Shown here: positions 43,375-51,021 of the stretch, piece after piece | Numbering within the stretch: the stretch's first letter is position 1 | How the letters are laid out: every line of letters begins with the position of its first letter | Source: Lunatimonas lonarensis | Lineage (GTDB): Bacteria; Bacteroidota; Bacteroidia; Cytophagales; Cyclobacteriaceae | Reading direction: 5' to 3' | DNA: 55,564 nt | Assembly: GCF_000390185.1 (NCBI RefSeq) | Contig: NZ_AQHR01000004.1 | Coordinates: 1 to 55,564, forward strand | Notes under the pieces: generated by a model | What the model was told of the DNA's origin: nothing | Database searches by the model: none | Seen by the model: only the letters and a program-made list of their open reading frames with translations | Translations under genes and position numbers: made by a program

Positions 43375-44440
43375 GATTGTAAGGTTAAATACGGCGTCTC
43401 AAAAGGATATTGAGCACTCGGTTTTGATCATCTATACCGGAGGCACACTGGGCATGGCCTACAGTGCTGAGGGGGCCTTGGTGCCCTTTAATTTCGGACA
43501 GATATTGGAGAAGGTACCTACGCTGACCCAACTTAACATCAGCATAACCGTGATTTCGTTTCCCGAGCCCATAGACAGTTCCAATATCAGTCCTCAGCAC
43601 TGGGTGGACATGGCCTATATCATTTATGAAAACTACGATACTTATGACGGGTTTGTGGTTCTCCATGGCACGGATACGATGGCTTATTCTGCGTCTATGC
43701 TAAGCTTTATGCTTCAAGGGCTAAACAAGCCAGTAATATTTACAGGTGCCCAATTGCCGATTTCCGAAATGCGGTCGGACGCCCGGGAGAACCTCATGAC
43801 CTCACTTGAAATTGCCATATCAAAGCGGAACGGGCAGCCTATAGTACCGGAGGTTTGCATTTTTTTCAACCACATGCTTTTGAGGGGAAATCGTGCGAAG
43901 AAAGTGCAGAGCATCCACTTCGACGCATTTGAATCGGAGAATTATCCACCACTTGCTGAGTCGGGAATTGTGATTGACTATAATTTCACGGCAATTAAGC
44001 GACCCTCGGACTCGAAGGAGCTACGGTATCTAAACCGAATCAATAATCAGGTCATGGTATTGAAGCTGTTCCCTGGCATTACTGAAAAGGTCATCGAGAG
44101 TTGCCTTAAGATCAAGGGGCTGCGGGGCATCGTTTTGGAAACCTATGGGTCGGGCAACAGTCCCAGTGAACTTTGGTTTCTGAAATTGATGCAAAAGGCG
44201 GTGAATGCGGGAATCGTTGTTTTCAATGTTTCCCAATGCAATGGGGGCAGGGTGATACAGGGTAGGTATCAGACCAGTAAGGACCTTGAGCGCATTGGCG
44301 TACTCAGTGGCGCAGATATTACCACGGAGGCAGCAGTAACCAAGTTGATGTTTCTACTGGCAAACGAATCTTCCGAAATGGAAATAAAGCGGAAGCTGAT
44401 CGTTCCATTGGCGGGAGAAATGACGGTTTCAAGTAATTAG
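43364..44440 (+). CDS. ansA: Type I L-asparaginase
   Basis: This 358-residue cytoplasmic enzyme (from ATG 43364, which gives the usual N-terminus) hydrolyses asparagine to aspartate and ammonia. The two threonine motifs are present: IYTGGTLGMAYS with the first nucleophile and VLHGTDTMAYSA with the second, followed by TGAQLPISEMRSDARENL. The C-terminal domain ends with the lobe found in type I enzymes (LETYGSGNSP, SQCNGG). It overlaps tatD and is followed by an intrinsic terminator. An upstream in-frame start at 43334 lies inside tatD and is unlikely. Confidence 0.94.
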   Translation: MNYKIVRLNTASQKDIEHSVLIIYTGGTLGMAYSAEGALVPFNFGQILEKVPTLTQLNISITVISFPEPIDSSNISPQHWVDMAYIIYENYDTYDGFVVLHGTDTMAYSASMLSFMLQGLNKPVIFTGAQLPISEMRSDARENLMTSLEIAISKRNGQPIVPEVCIFFNHMLLRGNRAKKVQSIHFDAFESENYPPLAESGIVIDYNFTAIKRPSDSKELRYLNRINNQVMVLKLFPGITEKVIESCLKIKGLRGIVLETYGSGNSPSELWFLKLMQKAVNAGIVVFNVSQCNGGRVIQGRYQTSKDLERIGVLSGADITTEAAVTKLMFLLANESSEMEIKRKLIVPLAGEMTVSSN

Positions 44441-44456
44441 GCAACGGAAAAATGAA

Positions 44457-44486
44457 GGCCTTGACAATCAAGTCCGTATTTTTTTA
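44457..44486 (+). terminator. Terminator after the asparaginase gene
   Basis: CTTGA (44460-44464) and TCAAG (44468-44472) form a stem, extended by GG/CC pairs across a mismatch, followed by TTTTTTT at 44479-44485. Confidence 0.65.
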
Positions 44487-44602
44487 ACCCGCTCTCCTAA
44501 CTGTTCAGCCTGCTATTTTTACGCAATAAACCCCTTAATAATTTGCATGAGCTGATTTTTATAATTTTATTTGTCGCACTAAACGTCACAAATACACTAT
44601 AC

Positions 44603-44690
44603 AGAGAGGTGTCCGAGTGGTTGAAGGAGCACGCCTGGAAAGTGTGTATACCCCTAAAGGGTATCGAGGGTTCGAATCCCTTCCTCTCTG
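44603..44690 (+). tRNA. tRNA-Ser (anticodon GGA)
   Basis: The sequence folds as a class II tRNA: acceptor AGAGAGG with CCTCTCT, anticodon stem CACGC/GTGTG around CTGGAAA with anticodon GGA, a long variable arm (GTATACCCCTAAAGGGTATC), and the T loop in GGGTTCGAATCCC. The 3' CCA is not encoded. GGA reads UCC and UCU serine codons. Confidence 0.97.
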
Positions 44691-44978
44691 CAAAAAGTTT
44701 CGTTCTTTTCATATCTGACCTGCGTTTTGCTTCCATCTGTCGCCCATCGGATTGTTTCCACCATTGAAAGGACGAAACATCCGTTCGAATGAAACTGACT
44801 AGTATAGTTTGGTCCGAAGTTTCAACTTATGGGAGTTTACAGGGAGCCCCACCCGGAAGATTTAATTTGAAATTATACCTGTTACGCTTGGAAATTGAGT
44901 TGAAAAAACCATAACTTTAAGAACTTAATTTGAAATTAGAAACCGTTCAACCTTTAAAAGTCTATTAAAAACTACATT
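44691..44978. other. Intergenic leader between tRNA-Ser and the ExbB operon
   Basis: This 288-bp stretch holds no gene. It carries a long-range inverted repeat, GTTTCGTTCTTT (44697-44708) with AAAGGACGAAAC (44767-44778; one G-T pair), enclosing 58 bases, and two copies of TTAATTTGAAATTA described separately. TAACTTTA at 44912 is a one-mismatch -7 box with TTG 21 bases upstream. Confidence 0.5.
44862..44938 (+). repeat. Duplicated near-palindrome before the ExbB operon
   Basis: TTAATTTGAAATTA occurs twice, at 44862-44875 and 44925-44938, identical over 14 bases and offset by 63 bp. The core AATTT-G-AAATT is an inverted repeat. Both lie within 120 bp of the exbB start. Confidence 0.6.
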
Positions 44979-45782
44979 ATGAAAAAGTTAATCGCTTTGT
45001 TCATGCTTGCCGGAATTTTATTCTCACCGGTTATTACGAAAGCACAAGATGAATCTGAAGAAGTAGAATCTGAAGAAACAGCAGCACCTGCACCAGCACC
45101 CGCTCCTGTGCCAGTGATGGCCGACGACGATATCCTAGATGAGGATGCTACGTTCCACCAGATCATCAAAGAGAAGTTTATCGAAGGTGATCCTACTTTT
45201 ATGACTCCTGTATTGCTTTGTCTTATTTTGGGACTTGCGGTTGCATTGGAAAGAATCATCACCCTAAACCTTTCAACTACCAATACCAAGAAATTGTTGG
45301 CAAAGGTTGAAAGTGCGTTGGAAGAAGGTGGAATCGAAGCCGCAAAGGATGTTACCAAAAACACCAAAGGGCCTGTTGCTTCTATCTTTACCCAAGGGTT
45401 GATGCGCTATTCAGAGGGTATCGATATGGTGGAAAAGTCTATTATTGCCTACGGATCGGTGGAAATGGGTAGATTGGAAAAAGGATTGGTGTGGATATCC
45501 CTATTCATCTCACTTGCGCCAATGCTTGGTTTCATGGGTACGGTAATTGGTATGATCGGCGCCTTCGACTCCATCGAGGCAGCAGGTGACATCTCTCCTT
45601 CTCTCGTGGCGGGTGGTATTAAAATCGCCTTGTTGACAACGGTAGCAGGTTTGATAGTAGCGATCATCCTTCAGTTGTTCTATAACTATTGCGTTGCCAA
45701 AATCGACTCTTTGGTTAACGATATGGAAGATGCATCTATCAGCTTGGTAGACATTCTTGTAAAGCACAAACTGACCAGGTAA
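44979..45782 (+). CDS. exbB: ExbB/TolQ/MotA-family proton channel protein
   Basis: This 267-residue protein is the channel subunit of an ExbB-ExbD type motor that energises TonB or a Tol-like system. Unusually it starts with a Sec-type signal or anchor (KKLIALFMLAGILFSPVI, ending ITKAQ) and an acidic, Ala-Pro-rich linker (about 25-50) before the first core helix near residue 70 (TPVLLCLILGLAVALERII). Core helices two and three follow, with LAPMLGFMGTVIGMIGAFD and TTVAGLIVAIILQLFYN, bearing the typical Thr and Pro/Gly pattern. It heads a four-gene operon. No tonB gene is in the window; the TonB-dependent receptor at 32 kb is a plausible client. Confidence 0.93.
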   Translation: MKKLIALFMLAGILFSPVITKAQDESEEVESEETAAPAPAPAPVPVMADDDILDEDATFHQIIKEKFIEGDPTFMTPVLLCLILGLAVALERIITLNLSTTNTKKLLAKVESALEEGGIEAAKDVTKNTKGPVASIFTQGLMRYSEGIDMVEKSIIAYGSVEMGRLEKGLVWISLFISLAPMLGFMGTVIGMIGAFDSIEAAGDISPSLVAGGIKIALLTTVAGLIVAIILQLFYNYCVAKIDSLVNDMEDASISLVDILVKHKLTR

Positions 45783-45835
45783 TTTCTGGTTTGTTTTGTG
45801 AAAAATATTGTTTAACTTAAGAACGTTGTTTAGAA

Positions 45836-46165
45836 ATGGATACTACTGATATATTCTTATATGCAGGGTACTTGCTGGTAATACTTGGTGCAATATTCGC
45901 TGTAGTGATGCCACTTATCAAGTCACTCGGTGACCCGATGAGTTTGGTTAAGACAGTCGTAGGTGTGGTTTTGATCGGGGGGCTGTTCTTTGTGGCCTTT
46001 TCGATAGCCGATGCCGACGTTGCACCAAAGTATGCTGCTGACCCTTTTAACATCACTGAAACCGGCGCTAAGACGGTAGGGGGTGTTTTGATAACTGTGT
46101 ATGTGCTGTTCATGGCAGCGATTGCAGGTATCGTAATAACCGAGATTACCAAAATTGTAAAATAA
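45836..46165 (+). CDS. Small membrane protein of the ExbB/ExbD operon
   Basis: The 109-residue product has three predicted membrane helices (about 8-28, 40-60 and 82-105) separated by short loops, with one periplasm-like loop (ADADVAPKYAADPF). I know no characterised function. Its position between exbB and the first exbD, 54 bp after exbB and one base before exbD, suggests a motor accessory subunit. It is not an ExbB or ExbD paralogue by its motifs. Confidence 0.82.
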   Translation: MDTTDIFLYAGYLLVILGAIFAVVMPLIKSLGDPMSLVKTVVGVVLIGGLFFVAFSIADADVAPKYAADPFNITETGAKTVGGVLITVYVLFMAAIAGIVITEITKIVK

Positions 46166-46166
46166 T

Positions 46167-46805
46167 ATGGCGAGCAAAAGAGGTAGAATGAGTCAGGAGG
46201 TAAATGCGGGTTCAATGGCAGATATTGCCTTCCTGCTGCTTATCTTCTTTCTCGTGACAACAACGATCGCTTCGGACAAAGGTATTTTAAATATCCTTCC
46301 TCCAAAGCAGGATCCGAATCAGCCACCGCCAGAGGTTGAGCTGAATGAGCGAAACATCTTCAACATACTGATCAATGCAAATGACCAACTGTTGATTGAA
46401 GGTGATTTCAGAACATCTACGGAAGGATTGACAGAGGAGATCAAGAAGTTTATCCTGAACTTCGGTCGTCCTGATGAGGAAGGGTTGGCACTTTACAACA
46501 GTCTGCCCGCTTCGTTGAGGGAATTGTCCGAACAAAGCCCTACATCCTCTGATTACCCAGGCCCAGGTGGAGCGGTTGTTTCGATCAAGACAAACCGTGG
46601 AACAAGTTACGAGGTTTATCTTGAAGTGCTTGACTTGGTGAAGAGGGCTTACTTTGAGATCTACGGAGCTCGAGTTGGTCTTTCTGCTGACGAGTATCGT
46701 GCGCTTTCAGGTAAAACTGCCGCCGAGACTGAGCTACAGGAAAGAGGTAAAGAGGGAATCCCGATGGCGATTTCAATTGCAGAACCAGATAAAATTGGAA
46801 GTTAA
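46167..46805 (+). CDS. exbD: ExbD/TolR-family biopolymer transport protein, long form
   Basis: This 212-residue protein has one N-terminal membrane helix with the proton-carrying Asp in SMADIAFLLLIFFLVTT near residue 19, then a periplasmic domain. Compared with standard ExbD (about 140 residues) it has an insertion near 88-130 (about residues EIKKFILNFGRPDEE to YPGPGG) and an acidic C-tail. It is the first of two exbD genes and overlaps none; only two bases separate it from the second. Membrane motor role is from the family. Confidence 0.93.
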   Translation: MASKRGRMSQEVNAGSMADIAFLLLIFFLVTTTIASDKGILNILPPKQDPNQPPPEVELNERNIFNILINANDQLLIEGDFRTSTEGLTEEIKKFILNFGRPDEEGLALYNSLPASLRELSEQSPTSSDYPGPGGAVVSIKTNRGTSYEVYLEVLDLVKRAYFEIYGARVGLSADEYRALSGKTAAETELQERGKEGIPMAISIAEPDKIGS

Positions 46806-46807
46806 TT

Positions 46808-47269
46808 ATGGCAAAGTTTAAGAAAAAGACCAAAGCGGATACTAATATTCCAACGTCTGCGCTTCCGGATATTATCTTCATGCTCTTGTTCTTCTTCATG
46901 GTTACTACCGTACTTAGAGAGCAGGAGATCTTGGTGGAGCAAAAGATTCCACAGGCTACCCAGCTTCAGAAGCTTCAAAAGAAGACGCTGATTTCCTATC
47001 TTTATTTAGGTAAGCCTAAGAATCCTGCTTTGTATGGTCAGGAACCTAGGATCCAAGCCAACGATGTGTTGATCAACACTACGGATATCGTACAGTGGGT
47101 CAATCAGGAAAAGGATAAACTTTCCGAAGCTGAAAGGGATCAAATTACAATTTCTCTCAAAGCGGATAAAGAAGTGAAAATGGGCCCAGTTTCAGATATT
47201 CAATTTGAACTCCGTGAAGCTGATGCCAGGAAGCTTATGTATGCTTCAGTTGGTAAGGTTCAGGATTAG
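46808..47269 (+). CDS. ExbD/TolR-family biopolymer transport protein, second copy
   Basis: This 153-residue protein has the membrane helix with the key Asp in ALPDIIFMLLFFFMVTT near residue 21 and a periplasmic domain of standard ExbD length. It differs from the first copy in sequence and lacks the insertion, so the two may form a mixed dimer or serve different systems. It closes the operon before a strong terminator. Confidence 0.93.
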   Translation: MAKFKKKTKADTNIPTSALPDIIFMLLFFFMVTTVLREQEILVEQKIPQATQLQKLQKKTLISYLYLGKPKNPALYGQEPRIQANDVLINTTDIVQWVNQEKDKLSEAERDQITISLKADKEVKMGPVSDIQFELREADARKLMYASVGKVQD

Positions 47270-47292
47270 AATAAGATACTTTAGGTAAAGAG

Positions 47293-47322
47293 GCCGGTTC
47301 ACTAGAATCGGCTTTTTTTTTT
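47293..47322 (+). terminator. Intrinsic terminator of the ExbB/ExbD operon
   Basis: GCCGGTTC (47293-47300) and GAATCGGC (47305-47312) form an 8-bp stem with one G-T pair and an ACTA loop, followed by ten T. Confidence 0.9.
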
Positions 47323-47345
47323 GATCGGTTATATGATTGGTGATC

Positions 47346-48842
47346 ATGCAGAAGATACTCTCGGGGCTCGATGTGAAGCGATTGGATAAAGAATTCATAG
47401 AACATGAAGGAATAAGTTCGCTGGATTTGATGGAGCGTGCAGCCAATGCATTTGTAGCATGGTTACAGGCACATGTCCAGGATAAGACCTGGAAGCTGAC
47501 GGTTGTTTGCGGAACCGGAAATAACGGAGGGGATGGGGTTGCTGTTGCCCGTCTGCTGGTAGAGCGTGGCTATGAGGTAGGTGTTTTCGTAGTTGGTGAT
47601 CCGTCTAAGGGGTCAGAGGATTTTAAGTCAAACCTTATGCGCCTACCCAAAGCCGTTTCCTACAAACACATACAGGAAGTTAGTGAGCTTTTGTTGGATG
47701 CAAATCTGGTGGTCGATGCAATTTTTGGAGTAGGCATAAATAGACCCCTCGAAGGGATTTACAGATCGGTGGTTGAGAAAATGAACCAATCAGGCATTCC
47801 AATCATTGCGGTTGACTTGCCATCGGGGTTGCCCGCAGATTCGATCCTCGAAGGAATTGCTATCAAGGCTTCGCATACTGTATCTTTTCAATTTCCAAAA
47901 ATAAGCTTATTGATTCCCGAGCATGCGTTCCATACGGGAGAACTTATTGTGGTGTCAATAGGGATGGATGTTTATGATTATTCTTCTTTTTCGGGAGATT
48001 TTTACTACCTCAATGCAGGTGATATCAGGCCACTCCATCGGAGGTTTGACCGATTTAGCCATAAAGGTACCTACGGTAAGGTTCTTATGATTGGAGGTAG
48101 CTTTGGAAAGATGGGTGCGGTCATACTTGGATGTAAAGCTGCCCTTCGGTGTGGGTCAGGTCTGGTTTCCGCTTTTGTGCCTGCATGTGGGGTGGTCCCC
48201 ATTCAGAGTTCCGTTCCCGAGGCTATGGTTGAAACGTCTATGGGTTCTGAGTTTATTTCCCTTCCACTACCTGATTTGGGCCGCTTTACGGCAATTGGCA
48301 TCGGTCCGGGAATGGGAGTTGGCAAGGTGACTCGGGAGTTTTTCGAAGCATTTTTGAATTCATACAGAGGGCCGGCGGTCATAGATGCAGACGGGATCAA
48401 TCTATTAAGCGGTGATCCCGGCCTTTTTTCTTTGCTTGAAGGAAAAGTACTTACGCCTCATTTGATTGAGTTCGAGCGATTGGTTGGTAAATGCAGCAAC
48501 CACCTCGTTAGGTTAGAAAAGGCGAAGGAATTTGCAGTCAATTTCGGCTGTATACTTGTCCTAAAGGGGGCCAATTCAGTAATTTCCTTGCCAGATGGAA
48601 GGCAGTTGGTGAATAGTACGGGTACCAAATACATGGCTACTGGCGGTTCGGGGGATGTACTTACAGGCATGATCTGTTCCTTCCTTGGACAGGGTTACAG
48701 TCCAGAAGATGCGACCACCTGCGCAGTTTTTCATCATGGTCTTGCAGGCGAATTGGCTGCGATGTCTAGATGGAGGGGTACGATAGCCTCTGATATTGTG
48801 GAATCTATTCCTCAGACCTTTGTGAAGTTGGGGATATCCTAG
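47346..48842 (+). CDS. nnr: Bifunctional NAD(P)HX epimerase and dehydratase
   Basis: This 498-residue enzyme (ATG 47346) repairs hydrated NADH/NADPH. The N-terminal YjeF epimerase domain (about 1-215) has VVCGTGNNGGDGVAVARLL and VDAIFGVGINRPLEG, and the C-terminal ATP/ADP-dependent dehydratase domain (about 225-495) has LMIGGSFGKMGAV, GIGPGMGVGK, VIDADGINLLS and TGGSGDVLTGMI. Both domains look complete. It is transcribed after the ExbB operon terminator and converges on the DoxX-like gene, 4 bp from its end. In-frame TTG and GTG codons at 47337 and 47340 are less likely starts. Confidence 0.96.
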   Translation: MQKILSGLDVKRLDKEFIEHEGISSLDLMERAANAFVAWLQAHVQDKTWKLTVVCGTGNNGGDGVAVARLLVERGYEVGVFVVGDPSKGSEDFKSNLMRLPKAVSYKHIQEVSELLLDANLVVDAIFGVGINRPLEGIYRSVVEKMNQSGIPIIAVDLPSGLPADSILEGIAIKASHTVSFQFPKISLLIPEHAFHTGELIVVSIGMDVYDYSSFSGDFYYLNAGDIRPLHRRFDRFSHKGTYGKVLMIGGSFGKMGAVILGCKAALRCGSGLVSAFVPACGVVPIQSSVPEAMVETSMGSEFISLPLPDLGRFTAIGIGPGMGVGKVTREFFEAFLNSYRGPAVIDADGINLLSGDPGLFSLLEGKVLTPHLIEFERLVGKCSNHLVRLEKAKEFAVNFGCILVLKGANSVISLPDGRQLVNSTGTKYMATGGSGDVLTGMICSFLGQGYSPEDATTCAVFHHGLAGELAAMSRWRGTIASDIVESIPQTFVKLGIS

Positions 48843-48846
48843 TCTC

Positions 48847-49299
48847 TTAATGTGGCCATGGTTGTGTCAATCGGTTTCTGAAATAGTTTTTATAGGAGTT
48901 GCCCATGCAATATATCGCAGCCCCTATAAGGAGTATGATATGAAACAGCCCGTTGTTGTATAGGCCAAGAAAGGTAGCGAATGCACTTAAGAACGAGTCT
49001 GTTTGGGTGAGGCTTTCCTTTACGTAGTTCAGTGAGTAAATAATACGGATAATGATAGCAAGAATAGCCAACGCGGCGCCAGCCAGGCCCATTTCCGGGC
49101 GTTTGTAATGGATGATTAGTCCAAAAGCAGCCAATGTTTCTATCGCAGCAATGACAATCGCCCCAAGAAGATTATGACCCAATGCTCCGACAAGGATGAG
49201 TTTAGTAAATCCTCCAAACAACAACAGACCTGCCAATGAGAATCGTATCACGTGTCCCCCTATGGATTCGGTTTTTAGAAATTTCAAGAATTTTTCCAT
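48847..49299 (-). CDS. DoxX-like four-helix membrane protein
   Basis: The 150-residue product (from ATG 49299; an upstream ATG at 49326 would add 9 residues) has four hydrophobic helices and the style of DoxX/YkgB small inner-membrane proteins: IGGHVIRFSLAGLLLFGGFTKL at the first helix and GLYNNGLFHIILLIGAAIYCM at the last. Roles of the family in redox or lipid-quinone contexts are poorly known. It follows asnS after a terminator and is likely transcribed alone. Confidence 0.75.
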   Translation of the reverse strand: MEKFLKFLKTESIGGHVIRFSLAGLLLFGGFTKLILVGALGHNLLGAIVIAAIETLAAFGLIIHYKRPEMGLAGAALAILAIIIRIIYSLNYVKESLTQTDSFLSAFATFLGLYNNGLFHIILLIGAAIYCMGNSYKNYFRNRLTQPWPH

Positions 49300-49340
49300 T
49301 TGACTAAATTTATCACATTTCAGCATCTAGTCAAAAAGAA

Positions 49341-49365
49341 CGCCACAATTTTTTCCATTGTGGCG
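49341..49365 (-). terminator. Terminator after asnS
   Basis: CGCCACAAT (49341-49349) and ATTGTGGCG (49357-49365) form a perfect 9-bp stem with a 7-base loop. On the minus strand TTCTTTTTG follows, fitting termination downstream of asnS. Confidence 0.85.
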
Positions 49366-49372
49366 TCTTCGT

Positions 49373-50824
49373 TTAAAATTCTGCGTTGCCGGGGGTTCGG
49401 GGGAAAGGGATGACATCCCTGATGTTTCCCATTCCCGTTACAAATAGGACTAAACGTTCAAAGCCCAAGCCAAACCCCGCGTGGGGTGCAGTTCCGAACC
49501 TTCGGGTATCTAGGTACCACCACATTTCTTCCCGGCTGATATTCAGTTCTTCCATTCGTTGGGCAAGCTTTTCCAGATTTTCTTCCCGTTGGGATCCTCC
49601 TACGATTTCGCCGATTCCAGGAAACAGTATATCCATGGCGGCAACTGTTTTTCCATCTTCGTTTTGTTTCATGTAGAAGGACTTGATAGCTTTTGGATAG
49701 TCGCTGATAATGACGGGCTTTTTGAAGTGCTTTTCAACAAGATACCGTTCATGTTCGGATTGAAGATCGGTTCCCCATTCTTCTATGGGGAAAGCGAACT
49801 TCTTCTTTTTATTGGGGGCTGAGTTTTTTAGGATTTCCCAGGCCTCTGTGTAGGTAATGCGTTCGAACTTGTTTTCCGTCACAAAGGTCAGTCTTTCCAG
49901 CAGGGACAGTTCATTTCGGAGCTCTGCTTTTTTTGTTTTCTCCTCCTCCGCTGCGCGTTGGTCCAAAAACATCAGGTCCTCTTTGCAATGCCTTAGTGCA
50001 CTTGAAATGACGTATTTCAGAAAATCCTCGGCTAGGTCTTGGTTGTCCTCTGCGTCGTAGAAGGCCATTTCCGGTTCAATCATCCAAAACTCGGCTAGGT
50101 GCCTGGTGGTATTTGAATTCTCCGCACGGAAGGTCGGCCCAAATGTGTAAATTTCTGATAGAGCCAAGGCAGCGAGCTCTCCTTCCAACTGGCCGGATAC
50201 CGTTAGGTTGGTCTCTCTTTCGAAAAAGTCCTGCTTAAAATCCACCGATCCGTCTTCTTTGAGGGGTGGGTTTTTAGGATCCAGTACTGATACCCTGAAC
50301 ATCTCTCCGGCCCCTTCGGCGTCAGAGGCTGTGATAATTGGGGTGTGGATATAAAAGAATCCCTTTTGGTGGAAATATTCGTGAATTGAATAGGCCAAGT
50401 GGTGTCTGACCCTCATAACAGCAGAAAAGGTGCTTGTCCGTATGCGGAGGTGCGCATTTTCCCTAAGAAACTCCAGGGAGTGTTTTTTCGGCTGTATGGG
50501 ATATGACTCAGGGTCGGCCTCGCCCAGAATTTCGACGCTTTCAGCGTTTAGCTCCGTTTGCTGGCCGCTACCCTGGGATGCAACAAGTCTGCCGCTGACT
50601 TTTATGGAGGCACCCGTATTGGCTTTTCTAAGGATATCTTCGTCGATCACAGTGGGATCTGCCACTATCTGATAATTTTGGATGCAGGAACCATCATTAA
50701 GCGAGATAAAGGTTACGTTTTTGTTGCTCCTTCGGGTTCTTACCCATCCCATTAGTATAATGATTTGGTTTTCAGGAGTAAGATTCAATACTTCCCGGAT
50801 TTTTGTTCGCTTATTGAAGGCCAT
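49373..50824 (-). CDS. asnS: Asparaginyl-tRNA synthetase
   Basis: This 483-residue class IIb synthetase charges tRNA-Asn. The N-terminal OB-fold anticodon domain (about 15-115, with [20 protein letters not shown]) is followed by the catalytic core with motif 2 in [20 protein letters not shown] and motif 3 in [15 protein letters not shown]. The length and the [10 protein letters not shown] form favour Asn over Asp specificity. It is divergent from rpoN across 197 bp that hold a perfect palindrome, and ends in a strong terminator. Confidence 0.97.
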   Translation of the reverse strand: MAFNKRTKIREVLNLTPENQIIILMGWVRTRRSNKNVTFISLNDGSCIQNYQIVADPTVIDEDILRKANTGASIKVSGRLVASQGSGQQTELNAESVEILGEADPESYPIQPKKHSLEFLRENAHLRIRTSTFSAVMRVRHHLAYSIHEYFHQKGFFYIHTPIITASDAEGAGEMFRVSVLDPKNPPLKEDGSVDFKQDFFERETNLTVSGQLEGELAALALSEIYTFGPTFRAENSNTTRHLAEFWMIEPEMAFYDAEDNQDLAEDFLKYVISSALRHCKEDLMFLDQRAAEEEKTKKAELRNELSLLERLTFVTENKFERITYTEAWEILKNSAPNKKKKFAFPIEEWGTDLQSEHERYLVEKHFKKPVIISDYPKAIKSFYMKQNEDGKTVAAMDILFPGIGEIVGGSQREENLEKLAQRMEELNISREEMWWYLDTRRFGTAPHAGFGLGFERLVLFVTGMGNIRDVIPFPRTPGNAEF

Positions 50825-50919
50825 AGTTGCGTTTGTTTGTATCTAATCTTCAAAAGATTTTGGTTTTGCTAGCGGGCTGGCAAAAGCAGACTGCAAAAAA
50901 ACGATATAATGTCCTTTTT

Positions 50920-50950
50920 ATCAAAATTTTGATCTTATTTCCTAAATTTG
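50920..50950 (+). promoter_or_regulatory. Candidate rpoN promoter with overlapping palindrome
   Basis: ATCAAAATTTTGAT (50920-50933) is a perfect 14-bp palindrome. Nine bases on, TAAATTTG (50943-50950) matches the Bacteroidota -7 box exactly, 72 bp before rpoN. The palindrome would cover the spacer and upstream region of this promoter. Confidence 0.45.
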
Positions 50951-51021
50951 AATCTCGGTAAGGCTTCAATATTTTAAGAACAGATTTGATTATCCTATTT
51001 ATCCCTTAGGTACAGCGATTT

